This document shows positions 18,431 to 26,103 of a DNA stretch of 64,000 bases, piece after piece (within the stretch, counting starts at the first letter, position 1; every line of letters starts with the position of its first letter). Source of the DNA: Pseudomonas sp. GM41(2012) (GTDB lineage Bacteria > Pseudomonadota > Gammaproteobacteria > Pseudomonadales > Pseudomonadaceae). Made by a program: the position numbers and the translations under genes. The notes beneath the pieces are model-generated. The model was not told the DNA's origin and searched no databases. It saw nothing but the letters and a program-made list of their open reading frames with translations. The stretch covers positions 1,054,001-1,118,000 of the forward strand of contig NZ_AKJN02000007.1 in assembly GCF_000282315.2 (NCBI RefSeq), given 5' to 3'.

Positions 18431-19393
18431 ATGTCCGATAAAATTGAACTTCGCGCAGAGGTGCCGTCCGAATTGGGCGGCCAACGCCTCGATCAAGTCG
18501 CCGCACAATTATTCGCTGAGCACTCGCGCTCGCGCCTTTCCGCCTGGATCAAAGACGGCCGCCTGACTGTGGATGGGGCGGTTATCCGCCCGCGAGACAT
18601 CGTTCATGGTGGTGCCATTCTTGAACTCACTGCCGAGCAGGAAGCTCAGGGCGAATGGATCGCTCAAGACATCGAGCTGGACATCGTCTATGAAGACGAC
18701 GACATCCTGGTGATCAACAAACCCGCGGGTCTGGTGGTGCATCCTGCCGCCGGTCACGCTGATGGCACCTTGCTCAACGCGTTGCTGCACCACGTGCCGG
18801 ACATCATCAATGTGCCCCGCGCCGGTATCGTGCATCGCCTGGACAAGGACACCACTGGTCTGATGGTGGTGGCCAAGACCATTCAGGCGCAGACACAGCT
18901 TGTGACGCAATTGCAGAGCCGCAGCGTAAGCCGGATCTACGAGTGCATCGTGATCGGTGTGGTGACTGCCGGCGGCAAGATCAACGCGCCGATCGGTCGT
19001 CACGGTCAGCAACGCCAGCGCATGGCCGTGATGGAAGGTGGCAAGCAGGCCGTCAGCCATTACCGCGTGCTCGAGCGTTTCCGCTCCCACACTCACGTGC
19101 GGGTGAAGCTGGAAACCGGTCGTACGCACCAGATTCGTGTGCATATGGCCCACATCAACTACCCGTTGGTCGGAGATCCTGCCTACGGCGGTCGTTTCCG
19201 TATTCCGCCGGCGGCCAGTGTGACCATGGTCGAATCGTTGAAGGCGTTCCCGCGTCAGGCGCTGCATGCGCGGTTCCTGGAGCTGGATCACCCGACCACC
19301 GGTAAACGCATGAGCTGGGAATCGCCACTGCCGGACGATTTCGTCTGGTTGCTGACGCTGCTCAAGCAAGACCGCGAGGCATTCATCGGATGA
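18431..19393 (+). CDS. rluD: 23S rRNA pseudouridine synthase RluD
   Basis: This 320-residue enzyme makes the pseudouridines in helix 69 of 23S rRNA (1911, 1915 and 1917 in E. coli). An S4 RNA-binding domain occupies about residues 15-75 (QRLDQVAAQLF...RLSAWIKDGRLTVDG). The catalytic segment GIVHRLDKDTTGLMVVAK carries the essential Asp. The late motif VKLETGRTHQIRVHMAH is also present. It overlaps pgeF by four bases (ATGA), so the two form an operon. Confidence 0.96.
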   Translation: MSDKIELRAEVPSELGGQRLDQVAAQLFAEHSRSRLSAWIKDGRLTVDGAVIRPRDIVHGGAILELTAEQEAQGEWIAQDIELDIVYEDDDILVINKPAGLVVHPAAGHADGTLLNALLHHVPDIINVPRAGIVHRLDKDTTGLMVVAKTIQAQTQLVTQLQSRSVSRIYECIVIGVVTAGGKINAPIGRHGQQRQRMAVMEGGKQAVSHYRVLERFRSHTHVRVKLETGRTHQIRVHMAHINYPLVGDPAYGGRFRIPPAASVTMVESLKAFPRQALHARFLELDHPTTGKRMSWESPLPDDFVWLLTLLKQDREAFIG

Positions 19394-20115
19394 GTGACTG
19401 GCTGATTCCCGACTGGCCTGCGCCTGCCGGGGTGAAAGCCTGCGTTACCACCCGTGCGGGCGGCGTCAGTCTGGCGCCGTTCGACAGCCTCAACCTCGGC
19501 GATCACGTCGATGACAGCCCCGAAGCTGTGGTCGAAAACCGCCGTCGCCTCACCAATCATTTCTCTATTCAACCGGCCTGGTTAAAGCAGGTTCACGGCA
19601 TTGCCGTGGCCCACGCAGACCCAAGCCTTACGGCCACTGCCGATGCCAGCTGGACGGCAACGCCCGGTATTGCCTGCACGGCGATGACCGCGGATTGCCT
19701 GCCGGCGCTATTCTGTGACCGTGCCGGTACTCGCGTAGCGGCGGCCCATGCCGGTTGGCGCGGGTTGGCGGCGGGTGTGCTGGAAGCAACCCTCGACAGT
19801 CTGGCCGTGCCGCCAGAAGAAGTGCTGGTCTGGCTCGGTCCGGCCATTGGCCCGCAAGCCTTTGAAGTCGGCCCTGAAGTGCGTGAAACCTTCGTCGAGC
19901 AATTACCCGAAGCCGCTAAAGCGTTTGTACCGAGTGCAAATGCTGGCAAATTCATGGCTGACATCTATGAGCTGGCGCGCTTGCGTCTGGCGGCTCGCGG
20001 TGTCACCGCTGTTTATGGTGGCGGTTTCTGTACCGTGACCGATCCTCGCTTCTTTTCTTACCGCCGCAGTCCACGCACCGGTCGGTTTGCCTCCTTGATC
20101 TGGCTCGAACGCTAG
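19390..20115 (+). CDS. pgeF: Purine nucleoside phosphorylase-type protein PgeF (YfiH, laccase-domain)
   Basis: This 241-residue protein belongs to the YfiH/LACC1 family. The metal-site motifs are VTTRAGGVS, MTADCLPALF and AAHAGWRGLAAGV. In E. coli the family has been described as peptidoglycan-editing and as a purine nucleoside-acting enzyme. The older label polyphenol oxidase is common in databases. It is translationally coupled to rluD and followed by clpB in the same direction, an order conserved in Pseudomonas and enteric bacteria. Confidence 0.9.
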   Translation: MSDWLIPDWPAPAGVKACVTTRAGGVSLAPFDSLNLGDHVDDSPEAVVENRRRLTNHFSIQPAWLKQVHGIAVAHADPSLTATADASWTATPGIACTAMTADCLPALFCDRAGTRVAAAHAGWRGLAAGVLEATLDSLAVPPEEVLVWLGPAIGPQAFEVGPEVRETFVEQLPEAAKAFVPSANAGKFMADIYELARLRLAARGVTAVYGGGFCTVTDPRFFSYRRSPRTGRFASLIWLER

Positions 20116-20145
20116 GCTTGCCTGACCTGCATCAACGTCACGACG

Positions 20146-20174
20146 CTTGAAACTCCCAGAATCGACCACATCTA
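20146..20174 (+). promoter_or_regulatory. Sigma-32 (heat-shock) promoter of clpB
   Basis: CTTGAAA at 20146-20152 matches the sigma-32 -35 consensus exactly. After a 13-base spacer comes CCACATCTA (20166-20174), which matches the -10 consensus CCCCATNT at all but one position. It lies 72 bases before the clpB start, with no other candidate in between. Confidence 0.85.
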
Positions 20175-20245
20175 GTGAGGTATCTGGCAGGTTTCTTCAT
20201 TCAGGATGTTTTATAGGTCCGACCTGCTCAAAAGGAAGGTGACCC

Positions 20246-22810
20246 ATGCGTATAGACCGTTTAACCAGCAAGTTGCAGTTAGCCTTGTCCGACGCCCAAT
20301 CCCTGGCCGTCGGCCTCGATCATCCGGGCATTGAACCGGCGCACTTGATGCAAGCCATGCTTGAACAGCAGGGTGGTTCGATCAAACCCCTGTTGATGCA
20401 GGTGGGCTTCGACGTCAACAGCCTGCGTAAAGAGCTGACCAAAGAGCTCGACCAACTACCAAAAATCCAGAACCCGACCGGCGACGTCAACATGTCGCAG
20501 GATTTGGCGCGCCTGCTCAACCAGGCCGATCGCCTGGCCCAGCAGAAGGGCGACCAGTTCATCTCCAGCGAGCTGGTGCTGCTCGCCGCCATGGACGAGA
20601 ACAGCAAGCTCGGCAAATTGTTGCTCGGTCAGGGCGTCAGCAAGAAAGCCCTGGAAAACGCGATCAACAACCTGCGTGGTGGTGAGGCCGTCAATGACGC
20701 CAACCACGAAGAGTCGCGCCAGGCGCTGGATAAATACACCGTCGACCTGACCAAGCGTGCCGAAGAAGGCAAGCTCGATCCGGTGATCGGCCGTGATGAC
20801 GAAATTCGCCGGACCATTCAGGTCCTGCAACGCCGTACCAAGAACAACCCGGTGCTGATCGGTGAGCCTGGCGTGGGTAAAACCGCCATCGCCGAAGGCC
20901 TGGCCCAGCGCATCATCAACGGCGAAGTCCCGGATGGACTGAAAGGCAAGCGCCTGCTGTCCCTGGACATGGGGTCGCTGATCGCCGGTGCCAAGTACCG
21001 TGGCGAGTTCGAAGAACGCCTCAAATCCCTGCTCAACGAACTGTCGAAGCAGGAAGGGCAGATCATTCTGTTCATCGACGAGCTGCACACCATGGTCGGC
21101 GCCGGTAAAGGCGAAGGTTCCATGGACGCGGGCAATATGCTCAAGCCTGCGTTGGCCCGTGGTGAATTGCACTGCGTCGGCGCGACCACGCTCAACGAGT
21201 ACCGCCAATATATAGAGAAGGATGCGGCCCTCGAGCGGCGCTTCCAGAAAGTCTTGGTGGATGAGCCGAGCGAAGAAGACACCATCGCCATCCTGCGTGG
21301 CCTGAAAGAGCGCTACGAGGTTCACCACAAGGTGGCGATCACCGACGGCGCGATCATCGCCGCGGCCAAGCTCAGTCATCGCTACATCACCGATCGTCAG
21401 CTGCCGGACAAAGCCATCGACCTGATCGACGAAGCCGCCAGCCGCATCCGCATGGAGATCGACTCCAAGCCGGAAGTGCTGGACCGTCTGGAGCGTCGTC
21501 TGATTCAGCTGAAGGTGGAATCCCAGGCGCTGAAGAAAGAAAGCGACGACGCGGCGAAGAAACGTCTGGAAAAACTCCAGGAAGAAATCGTTCGTCACGA
21601 GCGTGAGTACTCGGACCTGGAGGAAATCTGGAACGCGGAAAAAGCCGAAGTCCAGGGTTCTGCGCAGATCCAGCAGAAAATCGAACAGTCCCGTCAGGAA
21701 CTGGAAGCTGCCCGCCGCAAAGGCGACCTGAACCGCATGGCCGAGTTGCAGTACGGGATCATCCCGGACCTGGAGCGCAGCCTGCAAATGGTCGACCAGC
21801 ACGGCAAAACTGAAAACCAGTTGCTGCGCAGCAAGGTTACTGAAGAAGAGATCGCTGAAGTCGTTTCGAAGTGGACCGGTATTCCGGTGTCGAAAATGCT
21901 CGAGGGCGAGCGCGACAAGCTGATGAAGATGGAAAGCCTGTTGCACCAACGTGTGATCGGCCAGGACGAAGCGGTGATTGCCGTTTCCAACGCCGTGCGG
22001 CGCTCCCGCGCCGGTTTGTCCGATCCGAATCGCCCGAGCGGTTCGTTCATGTTCCTCGGCCCGACCGGAGTCGGTAAAACCGAGCTGTGCAAGGCGCTGG
22101 CCGAGTTCCTCTTTGATACGGAAGAGGCGATGGTGCGGATCGACATGTCCGAGTTCATGGAGAAACATTCCGTGGCGCGTCTGATCGGTGCGCCACCAGG
22201 CTACGTAGGCTATGAAGAGGGCGGTTACCTGACCGAGGCGGTGCGTCGCAAGCCTTATTCGGTGATCCTCCTGGACGAGGTCGAGAAGGCCCACCCGGAC
22301 GTCTTCAACATCTTGCTGCAAGTGCTGGAAGATGGCCGACTGACCGACAGTCATGGCCGCACGGTGGATTTCAAAAATACCGTGATTGTCATGACCTCCA
22401 ACCTCGGTTCGGTGCAGATCCAGGAATTGGTCGGTGATCGTGAGGCTCAGCGTGCGGCAGTGATGGATGCGATTTCCACGCACTTCCGGCCGGAGTTCAT
22501 CAACCGGGTCGATGAGGTGGTGATCTTCGAGCCGTTGGCTCGTGATCAGATCGCGGGCATTACCGAGATCCAGTTGGGTCGCCTGCGCAGTCGCCTGACC
22601 GAGCGCGAGCTGAAGCTTGAACTGAGCCCTGAGGCCATGGATAAGCTGATCGCGGTGGGTTACGACCCGGTTTACGGCGCACGGCCGCTCAAACGAGCGA
22701 TCCAGCGCTGGATCGAGAACCCGCTGGCGCAGCTGATTCTGTCCGGTCGTTTCATGCCGGGCGATACCGCCAAGGGTGTTGTGGAGAACGACGAAATCGT
22801 ATTTGTCTGA
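20246..22810 (+). CDS. clpB: Chaperone disaggregase ClpB
   Basis: ClpB is an 854-residue AAA+ disaggregase that works with DnaK. The N-terminal Clp repeat domain spans about residues 1-145. The first ATPase domain has Walker A GEPGVGKT near residue 207 and the second has GPTGVGKT near residue 606. Between them lies the coiled-coil middle domain (about 400-520), which is rich in Glu, Lys and Arg. The start has a good ribosome site (AAGGAAGGTGA). A sigma-32 promoter lies upstream and a strong terminator downstream, so it is likely a monocistronic heat-shock gene. Confidence 0.98.
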   Translation: MRIDRLTSKLQLALSDAQSLAVGLDHPGIEPAHLMQAMLEQQGGSIKPLLMQVGFDVNSLRKELTKELDQLPKIQNPTGDVNMSQDLARLLNQADRLAQQKGDQFISSELVLLAAMDENSKLGKLLLGQGVSKKALENAINNLRGGEAVNDANHEESRQALDKYTVDLTKRAEEGKLDPVIGRDDEIRRTIQVLQRRTKNNPVLIGEPGVGKTAIAEGLAQRIINGEVPDGLKGKRLLSLDMGSLIAGAKYRGEFEERLKSLLNELSKQEGQIILFIDELHTMVGAGKGEGSMDAGNMLKPALARGELHCVGATTLNEYRQYIEKDAALERRFQKVLVDEPSEEDTIAILRGLKERYEVHHKVAITDGAIIAAAKLSHRYITDRQLPDKAIDLIDEAASRIRMEIDSKPEVLDRLERRLIQLKVESQALKKESDDAAKKRLEKLQEEIVRHEREYSDLEEIWNAEKAEVQGSAQIQQKIEQSRQELEAARRKGDLNRMAELQYGIIPDLERSLQMVDQHGKTENQLLRSKVTEEEIAEVVSKWTGIPVSKMLEGERDKLMKMESLLHQRVIGQDEAVIAVSNAVRRSRAGLSDPNRPSGSFMFLGPTGVGKTELCKALAEFLFDTEEAMVRIDMSEFMEKHSVARLIGAPPGYVGYEEGGYLTEAVRRKPYSVILLDEVEKAHPDVFNILLQVLEDGRLTDSHGRTVDFKNTVIVMTSNLGSVQIQELVGDREAQRAAVMDAISTHFRPEFINRVDEVVIFEPLARDQIAGITEIQLGRLRSRLTERELKLELSPEAMDKLIAVGYDPVYGARPLKRAIQRWIENPLAQLILSGRFMPGDTAKGVVENDEIVFV

Positions 22811-22833
22811 TCCACGACGGCAGCAAAATTGAA

Positions 22834-22861
22834 GAGGCCTCGCATTGCGAGGCCTTTTTTT
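22834..22861 (+). terminator. Rho-independent terminator after clpB
   Basis: A nine-base-pair stem (AGGCCTCGC with GCGAGGCCT), a three-base loop and a run of T residues lie 24 bases after the clpB stop. Confidence 0.92.
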
Positions 22862-22994
22862 CGCCAGGCTGTTGAACTTAAAGGAAAAGGCTTGTAAAGT
22901 GCGCCCCGCAGTAAGTCGCCCTGAAGGGTTCCAGCTCCCCAAGCAGGAATCTGAAATAAGTTGCAAATCATTAACTTGAAAGCAATTTAGGGGG

Positions 22995-23022
22995 TTGACA
23001 GAGGTGCTTAAGATTGTAGAAT
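22995..23022 (+). promoter_or_regulatory. Sigma-70 promoter of the tRNA cluster
   Basis: TTGACA (22995-23000), a 16-base spacer and TAGAAT (23017-23022) form a near-consensus promoter about 87 bases before tRNA-Asn. The bases after the -10 box are GC-rich (AGCGCGCC), the kind of discriminator seen at stringently controlled stable-RNA promoters. Apart from this promoter and the clpB terminator, the 298-base gap holds nothing recognised. Confidence 0.8.
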
Positions 23023-23108
23023 AGCGCGCCTCAGACACACGAACGCAGCGATGCGAACGGGTCGAAGAGGTGAAGCAAGCTTCACAGTTGTAAATTGAAA
23101 TATGTAGT

Positions 23109-23184
23109 TCCGTGATAGCTCAGTCGGTAGAGCAAATGACTGTTAATCATTGGGTCCCAGGTTCGAGTCCTGGTCACGGAGCCA
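23109..23184 (+). tRNA. tRNA-Asn (GTT)
   Basis: A 76-nt cloverleaf. The acceptor stem pairs TCCGTGA with TCACGGA, followed by G and encoded CCA. The anticodon loop contains CTGTTAA (anticodon GTT), and the T arm has GTTCGAGTC. It is the first gene of a four-tRNA cluster. Confidence 0.97.
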
Positions 23185-23193
23185 ATTTCAAAC

Positions 23194-23270
23194 CGGGGTA
23201 TAGCGCAGTCCGGTAGCGCGCCTGCTTTGGGAGCAGGATGTCAGGAGTTCGAATCCCCTTACCCCGACCA
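23194..23270 (+). tRNA. tRNA-Pro (TGG), copy 1
   Basis: A 77-nt cloverleaf with acceptor CGGGGTA/TACCCCG, encoded ACCA, anticodon loop TTTGGGA (anticodon TGG) and T-loop GTTCGAATC. It is identical base for base to the copy at 23449-23525. Confidence 0.97.
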
Positions 23271-23275
23271 TTTTT

Positions 23276-23351
23276 GGGTCGTTAGCTCAGTTGGTAGAGC
23301 AGTTGGCTTTTAACCAATTGGTCGTAGGTTCGAATCCCACACGACCCACCA
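23276..23351 (+). tRNA. tRNA-Lys (TTT)
   Basis: A 76-nt cloverleaf. The acceptor stem pairs GGGTCGT with ACGACCC, and ACCA is encoded. The anticodon loop CTTTTAA gives anticodon TTT. It lies five bases after tRNA-Pro copy 1, so both are processed from one transcript. Confidence 0.97.
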
Positions 23352-23415
23352 TTTTTGAAACCAGTTCACGCTGGGATCAGATCTTAAGATCAGAGGCCAA
23401 AAGCACTGATCGAAG

Positions 23416-23444
23416 AAGGCGACTTTTTAAAGGTCGCCTTTTTA
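23416..23444 (+). terminator. Terminator inside the tRNA cluster
   Basis: An AAGGCGAC/GTCGCCTT stem around an A/T-rich loop, followed by a T run, lies between tRNA-Lys and the second tRNA-Pro, with only four bases before that tRNA begins. It should reduce or end transcription before copy 2. Confidence 0.8.
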
Positions 23445-23448
23445 TTAC

Positions 23449-23525
23449 CGGGGTATAGCGCAGTCCGGTAGCGCGCCTGCTTTGGGAGCAGGATGTCAGG
23501 AGTTCGAATCCCCTTACCCCGACCA
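23449..23525 (+). tRNA. tRNA-Pro (TGG), copy 2
   Basis: A second complete copy of tRNA-Pro(TGG), identical in all 77 bases to the one at 23194-23270. It lies directly after a strong terminator, so it depends on read-through or on a promoter not recognised here. Recent duplication or gene conversion would explain the identity. Confidence 0.96.
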
Positions 23526-23528
23526 TAT

Positions 23529-23566
23529 TAAAAATCCTCGTATCGAAAGATACGGGGATTTTTTTT
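23529..23566 (+). terminator. Terminator at the end of the tRNA cluster
   Basis: A long stem with AAAATCC and GTATC paired to GATAC and GGATTTT around a GAAA tetraloop, followed by a T run, directly after tRNA-Pro copy 2. Confidence 0.88.
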
Positions 23567-23692
23567 GTCTTCGATTTTTTGTCTTCGAGAAATAACACTT
23601 CAGTCATCGTACAACTTGCCGATAACGAGGCGACGGGGTACTGCCGAAACAACGCCCCTTATCCAGGCCACTACAAGAAAAAGGCGTTCGTT

Positions 23693-25318
23693 ATGGTGCT
23701 TCGACAGTTAAATATCGCTCCTCGGGCAGCCTTGGGGTTTGCCTTGATTGCCGTATTGGTCGCTTTGCTCGGGATTTTTGCCCTGGGGCAGATGTCGAGC
23801 ATTCGCGATAGCGAGGTGGCGGTGGAGAAACAATGGCTACCGAGCATTCGCGGCGGTGACGAGATCCGCGAGATCATGCTGCGCATCCGTACCATTTCCC
23901 TGCGCATGGCCCTGGATCAGGATCCGAAGAATATCGCTGTCTACCGCGGCCAGATGGACACTCGCGACAAAGAGTTGAGCGAGAAGATTGCGGCGTATGA
24001 CAGGTTGGTCAACACAGTCGAAGGCAAAGCCTTGTATGACCAGTTCAAAACTACCTTCGCGGCTTATCGTGCCGGCATTGCCCAATCTTTTTCCCTGGCC
24101 GAGCAGGGTCGTCATGACGAATTGACCAAGTTGCTGCTGGTCGACATGAAAACCGTGGTCGATGGTTCCGGCAAGCAGCTCACTGACCTGGCGGATCTGT
24201 TCGCCAAACAAGTCGCCGCCGAGAGCCAGAAATCTGCAGCGCATTACGAAACATCGCGGATGATCGTCAGCCTGTTTATCGCATTGGCGGCATTGGCCAC
24301 CGTCGGCCTGGCCATGCTGCTGACCCGCAGCATCGTCAAACCGTTGAGCGAAGCGTTGGATGCCGCGGAAAACGTGGCACGAGGCGACCTGACGCGCCCC
24401 ATCGAAACCCATGGCAACGATGAAGTGAGTCGTTTGCTCAAGGCATTGGCGACCATGCAGCGCAACCTGCGCGAAACCTTGCAAGGTATCAGCGGCTCGG
24501 CCGCGCAATTGGCGACAGCGGCTGACGAGTTGAATGCCGTCACCCTCGACAGCACGCAGAACCTGCAACAGCAGAACAATGAGATTGAACAAGCGGCGAC
24601 GGCTGTCACTGAAATGACCACCGCGGTGGAGGAGGTCGCCCGCAACGCGGTGTCGACCTCCGACGCCACGCGCCAATCCAGTGAGTCCGCGCACGCCGGG
24701 CAGGAGCGGGTCAGCGAAACAGTCACGGCCATCGGCGCCCTGGCCAGCGATGTACAGATCACGGGTGGATTGGTGCAGTCCCTGGCCAACCAGTCTCAGG
24801 ACATCGGCAAGGTACTGGATGTGATTCGTGCGATTGCCGAGCAAACCAACTTGCTGGCCCTCAACGCAGCCATTGAAGCGGCGCGCGCCGGGGAAAGCGG
24901 TCGCGGTTTCGCGGTGGTTGCCGACGAAGTTCGCGCTTTGGCCCATCGCACGCAGCAATCGACTCAGGAAATCGAGCAAATGGTTCAGGGCATGCGCAAC
25001 GGCTCAACTCAGGCGCTGGATTCCATGCACGCCAGCTCAAGCCGTGCGGCCAGCACATTGGCCTTGGCCGAGCGTGCAGGTGAAGCGTTGCAGACCATCA
25101 CCGCGTCGGTTCATCAGATTCACGAGCGCAATCTGGTGATCGCCAGCGCTGCCGAAGAACAGGCGCAGGTGGCGCGGGAAGTGGATCGCAACCTGGTGAA
25201 TATTCGCGACCTTTCGGTGCGTTCCGCCGCCGGGGCGGATCAGACCAGCGCGTCCAGCCATGAGCTGTCACAACTGGCTAATGCCTTGCAGGGCATGGTG
25301 CGGCGCTTCCAGCTTTAA
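23693..25318 (+). CDS. Methyl-accepting chemotaxis protein, transmembrane
   Basis: This 541-residue chemoreceptor has a transmembrane helix at about residues 10-32, a periplasmic helical ligand domain of about 155 residues (four-helix-bundle type, from QWLPSIRGGDEI onwards), a second helix near 189-211, a HAMP domain and a signalling hairpin. The hairpin tip contains the invariant EQTNLLALNAAIEAARAGE and GRGFAVVADEVRALA. No C-terminal CheR-tethering pentapeptide is seen; it ends MVRRFQL. The ATG at 23693 is preferred over upstream in-frame codons because the family begins just before the first helix. The ligand cannot be told from sequence. Confidence 0.93.
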   Translation: MVLRQLNIAPRAALGFALIAVLVALLGIFALGQMSSIRDSEVAVEKQWLPSIRGGDEIREIMLRIRTISLRMALDQDPKNIAVYRGQMDTRDKELSEKIAAYDRLVNTVEGKALYDQFKTTFAAYRAGIAQSFSLAEQGRHDELTKLLLVDMKTVVDGSGKQLTDLADLFAKQVAAESQKSAAHYETSRMIVSLFIALAALATVGLAMLLTRSIVKPLSEALDAAENVARGDLTRPIETHGNDEVSRLLKALATMQRNLRETLQGISGSAAQLATAADELNAVTLDSTQNLQQQNNEIEQAATAVTEMTTAVEEVARNAVSTSDATRQSSESAHAGQERVSETVTAIGALASDVQITGGLVQSLANQSQDIGKVLDVIRAIAEQTNLLALNAAIEAARAGESGRGFAVVADEVRALAHRTQQSTQEIEQMVQGMRNGSTQALDSMHASSSRAASTLALAERAGEALQTITASVHQIHERNLVIASAAEEQAQVAREVDRNLVNIRDLSVRSAAGADQTSASSHELSQLANALQGMVRRFQL

Positions 25319-25331
25319 ATCTTCCAGACGC

Positions 25332-25365
25332 AAAAAAGCCGCGCTTCTCGACGGAAAAGCGCGGC
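25332..25365 (-). terminator. Terminator after the EF-hand gene
   Basis: GCCGCGCTT pairs with AAGCGCGGC, and the T run (AAAAAA at 25332-25337 on the plus strand) follows on the minus strand. It lies between two convergent genes, and the chemoreceptor transcript may also use the hairpin. Confidence 0.85.
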
Positions 25366-25380
25366 CTGGTGCTCGGCAGC

Positions 25381-25779
25381 TTAGGCGCCGTCTTGGTCTT
25401 TCAAGTGCTCGAACAGGCCTTTTGGCATTTTCTTGCCATTGGCTTCGAAGTTGGCTTTCACGTTGTTGTAAGCCTCTTGCTCGTCGATGAAGCCGTCATG
25501 GTTGGTGTCGATCTTGTCGAAGTTGGACTTCGGCGCGACTTTCAGGAATTCGGCACGGGATACCTTGCCGTCGCCATCCGTGTCGGTTTTTGCCATCGAG
25601 GCATCGCCACACTTGCCTTCGCCACATTTACCTTCAGGCGTCTTCACGACCTGTTCGGACGACGCCAGCAGGTAGCCCTGAGTCAGCGGTTGCGCGGCGA
25701 ATACGGAGCCGGACAACATCATGCCACCGGCCAAAACCGCGCCGAGCAGACCGATAGTGTTTTTGGTGGTACGGGACAT
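25381..25779 (-). CDS. Exported EF-hand protein with tandem EGKCG motifs (bufferin-like)
   Basis: This 132-residue protein has a signal peptide (hydrophobic to about VFAAQ at 26-30). Residues 49-58 then read EGKCGEGKCG. Two EF-hand loops follow: DTDGDGKVSRAE at about 66-77 and DTNHDGFIDEQE at 91-102. The EGKCG pentapeptide is characteristic of bufferin-type metallophore precursors, in which the cysteine is modified by a DUF692 (MNIO) enzyme. No such maturation gene is present nearby. The start at 25779 has an AGGAG ribosome site and is chosen over a longer frame. The likely location is periplasmic and metal binding is inferred. Confidence 0.85.
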   Translation of the reverse strand: MSRTTKNTIGLLGAVLAGGMMLSGSVFAAQPLTQGYLLASSEQVVKTPEGKCGEGKCGDASMAKTDTDGDGKVSRAEFLKVAPKSNFDKIDTNHDGFIDEQEAYNNVKANFEANGKKMPKGLFEHLKDQDGA

Positions 25780-25996
25780 TTCAATACTCCTGGGTTGCAC
25801 GACACAACCGTTCGATAAAGGACGCCACGTAAGTGCGGCGATAACCGTAGCTGGAGGGTTGCCTTGCTCGGGTGTGGCCATTTAGCGGGTGTGGTGTATC
25901 GCTACTGTGTCGCGCAAGAGGGAGTTTGTAAGCGAAGGGGATGAAACGGCGGGGGAGATACAGTGAGACACAGATCTCCAAATCAATGGAGATCAA

Positions 25997-26088
25997 CTGT
26001 GGGAGTGAGCCTGCTCGCGATGGCGGTGTGTCAGGCGACATTGATGTCGACTGTTTAGACGCTATCGCGAGCAGGCTCGCTCCCACAG
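25997..26088. repeat. Paired REP element 3
   Basis: CTGTGGGAGTGAGCCTGCTC and its near-complement flank about 40 bases containing GACATTGATGTC. It lies between the ndh-like gene's 3' end and the start of the EF-hand gene. Confidence 0.9.
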
Positions 26089-26103
26089 TGGATTTGTGTG
26101 GTG

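Noticed and set aside
20456..23038. An 860-codon minus-strand frame opposite clpB
   Set aside because: It runs through clpB and its terminator and has no recognisable domain or start site.
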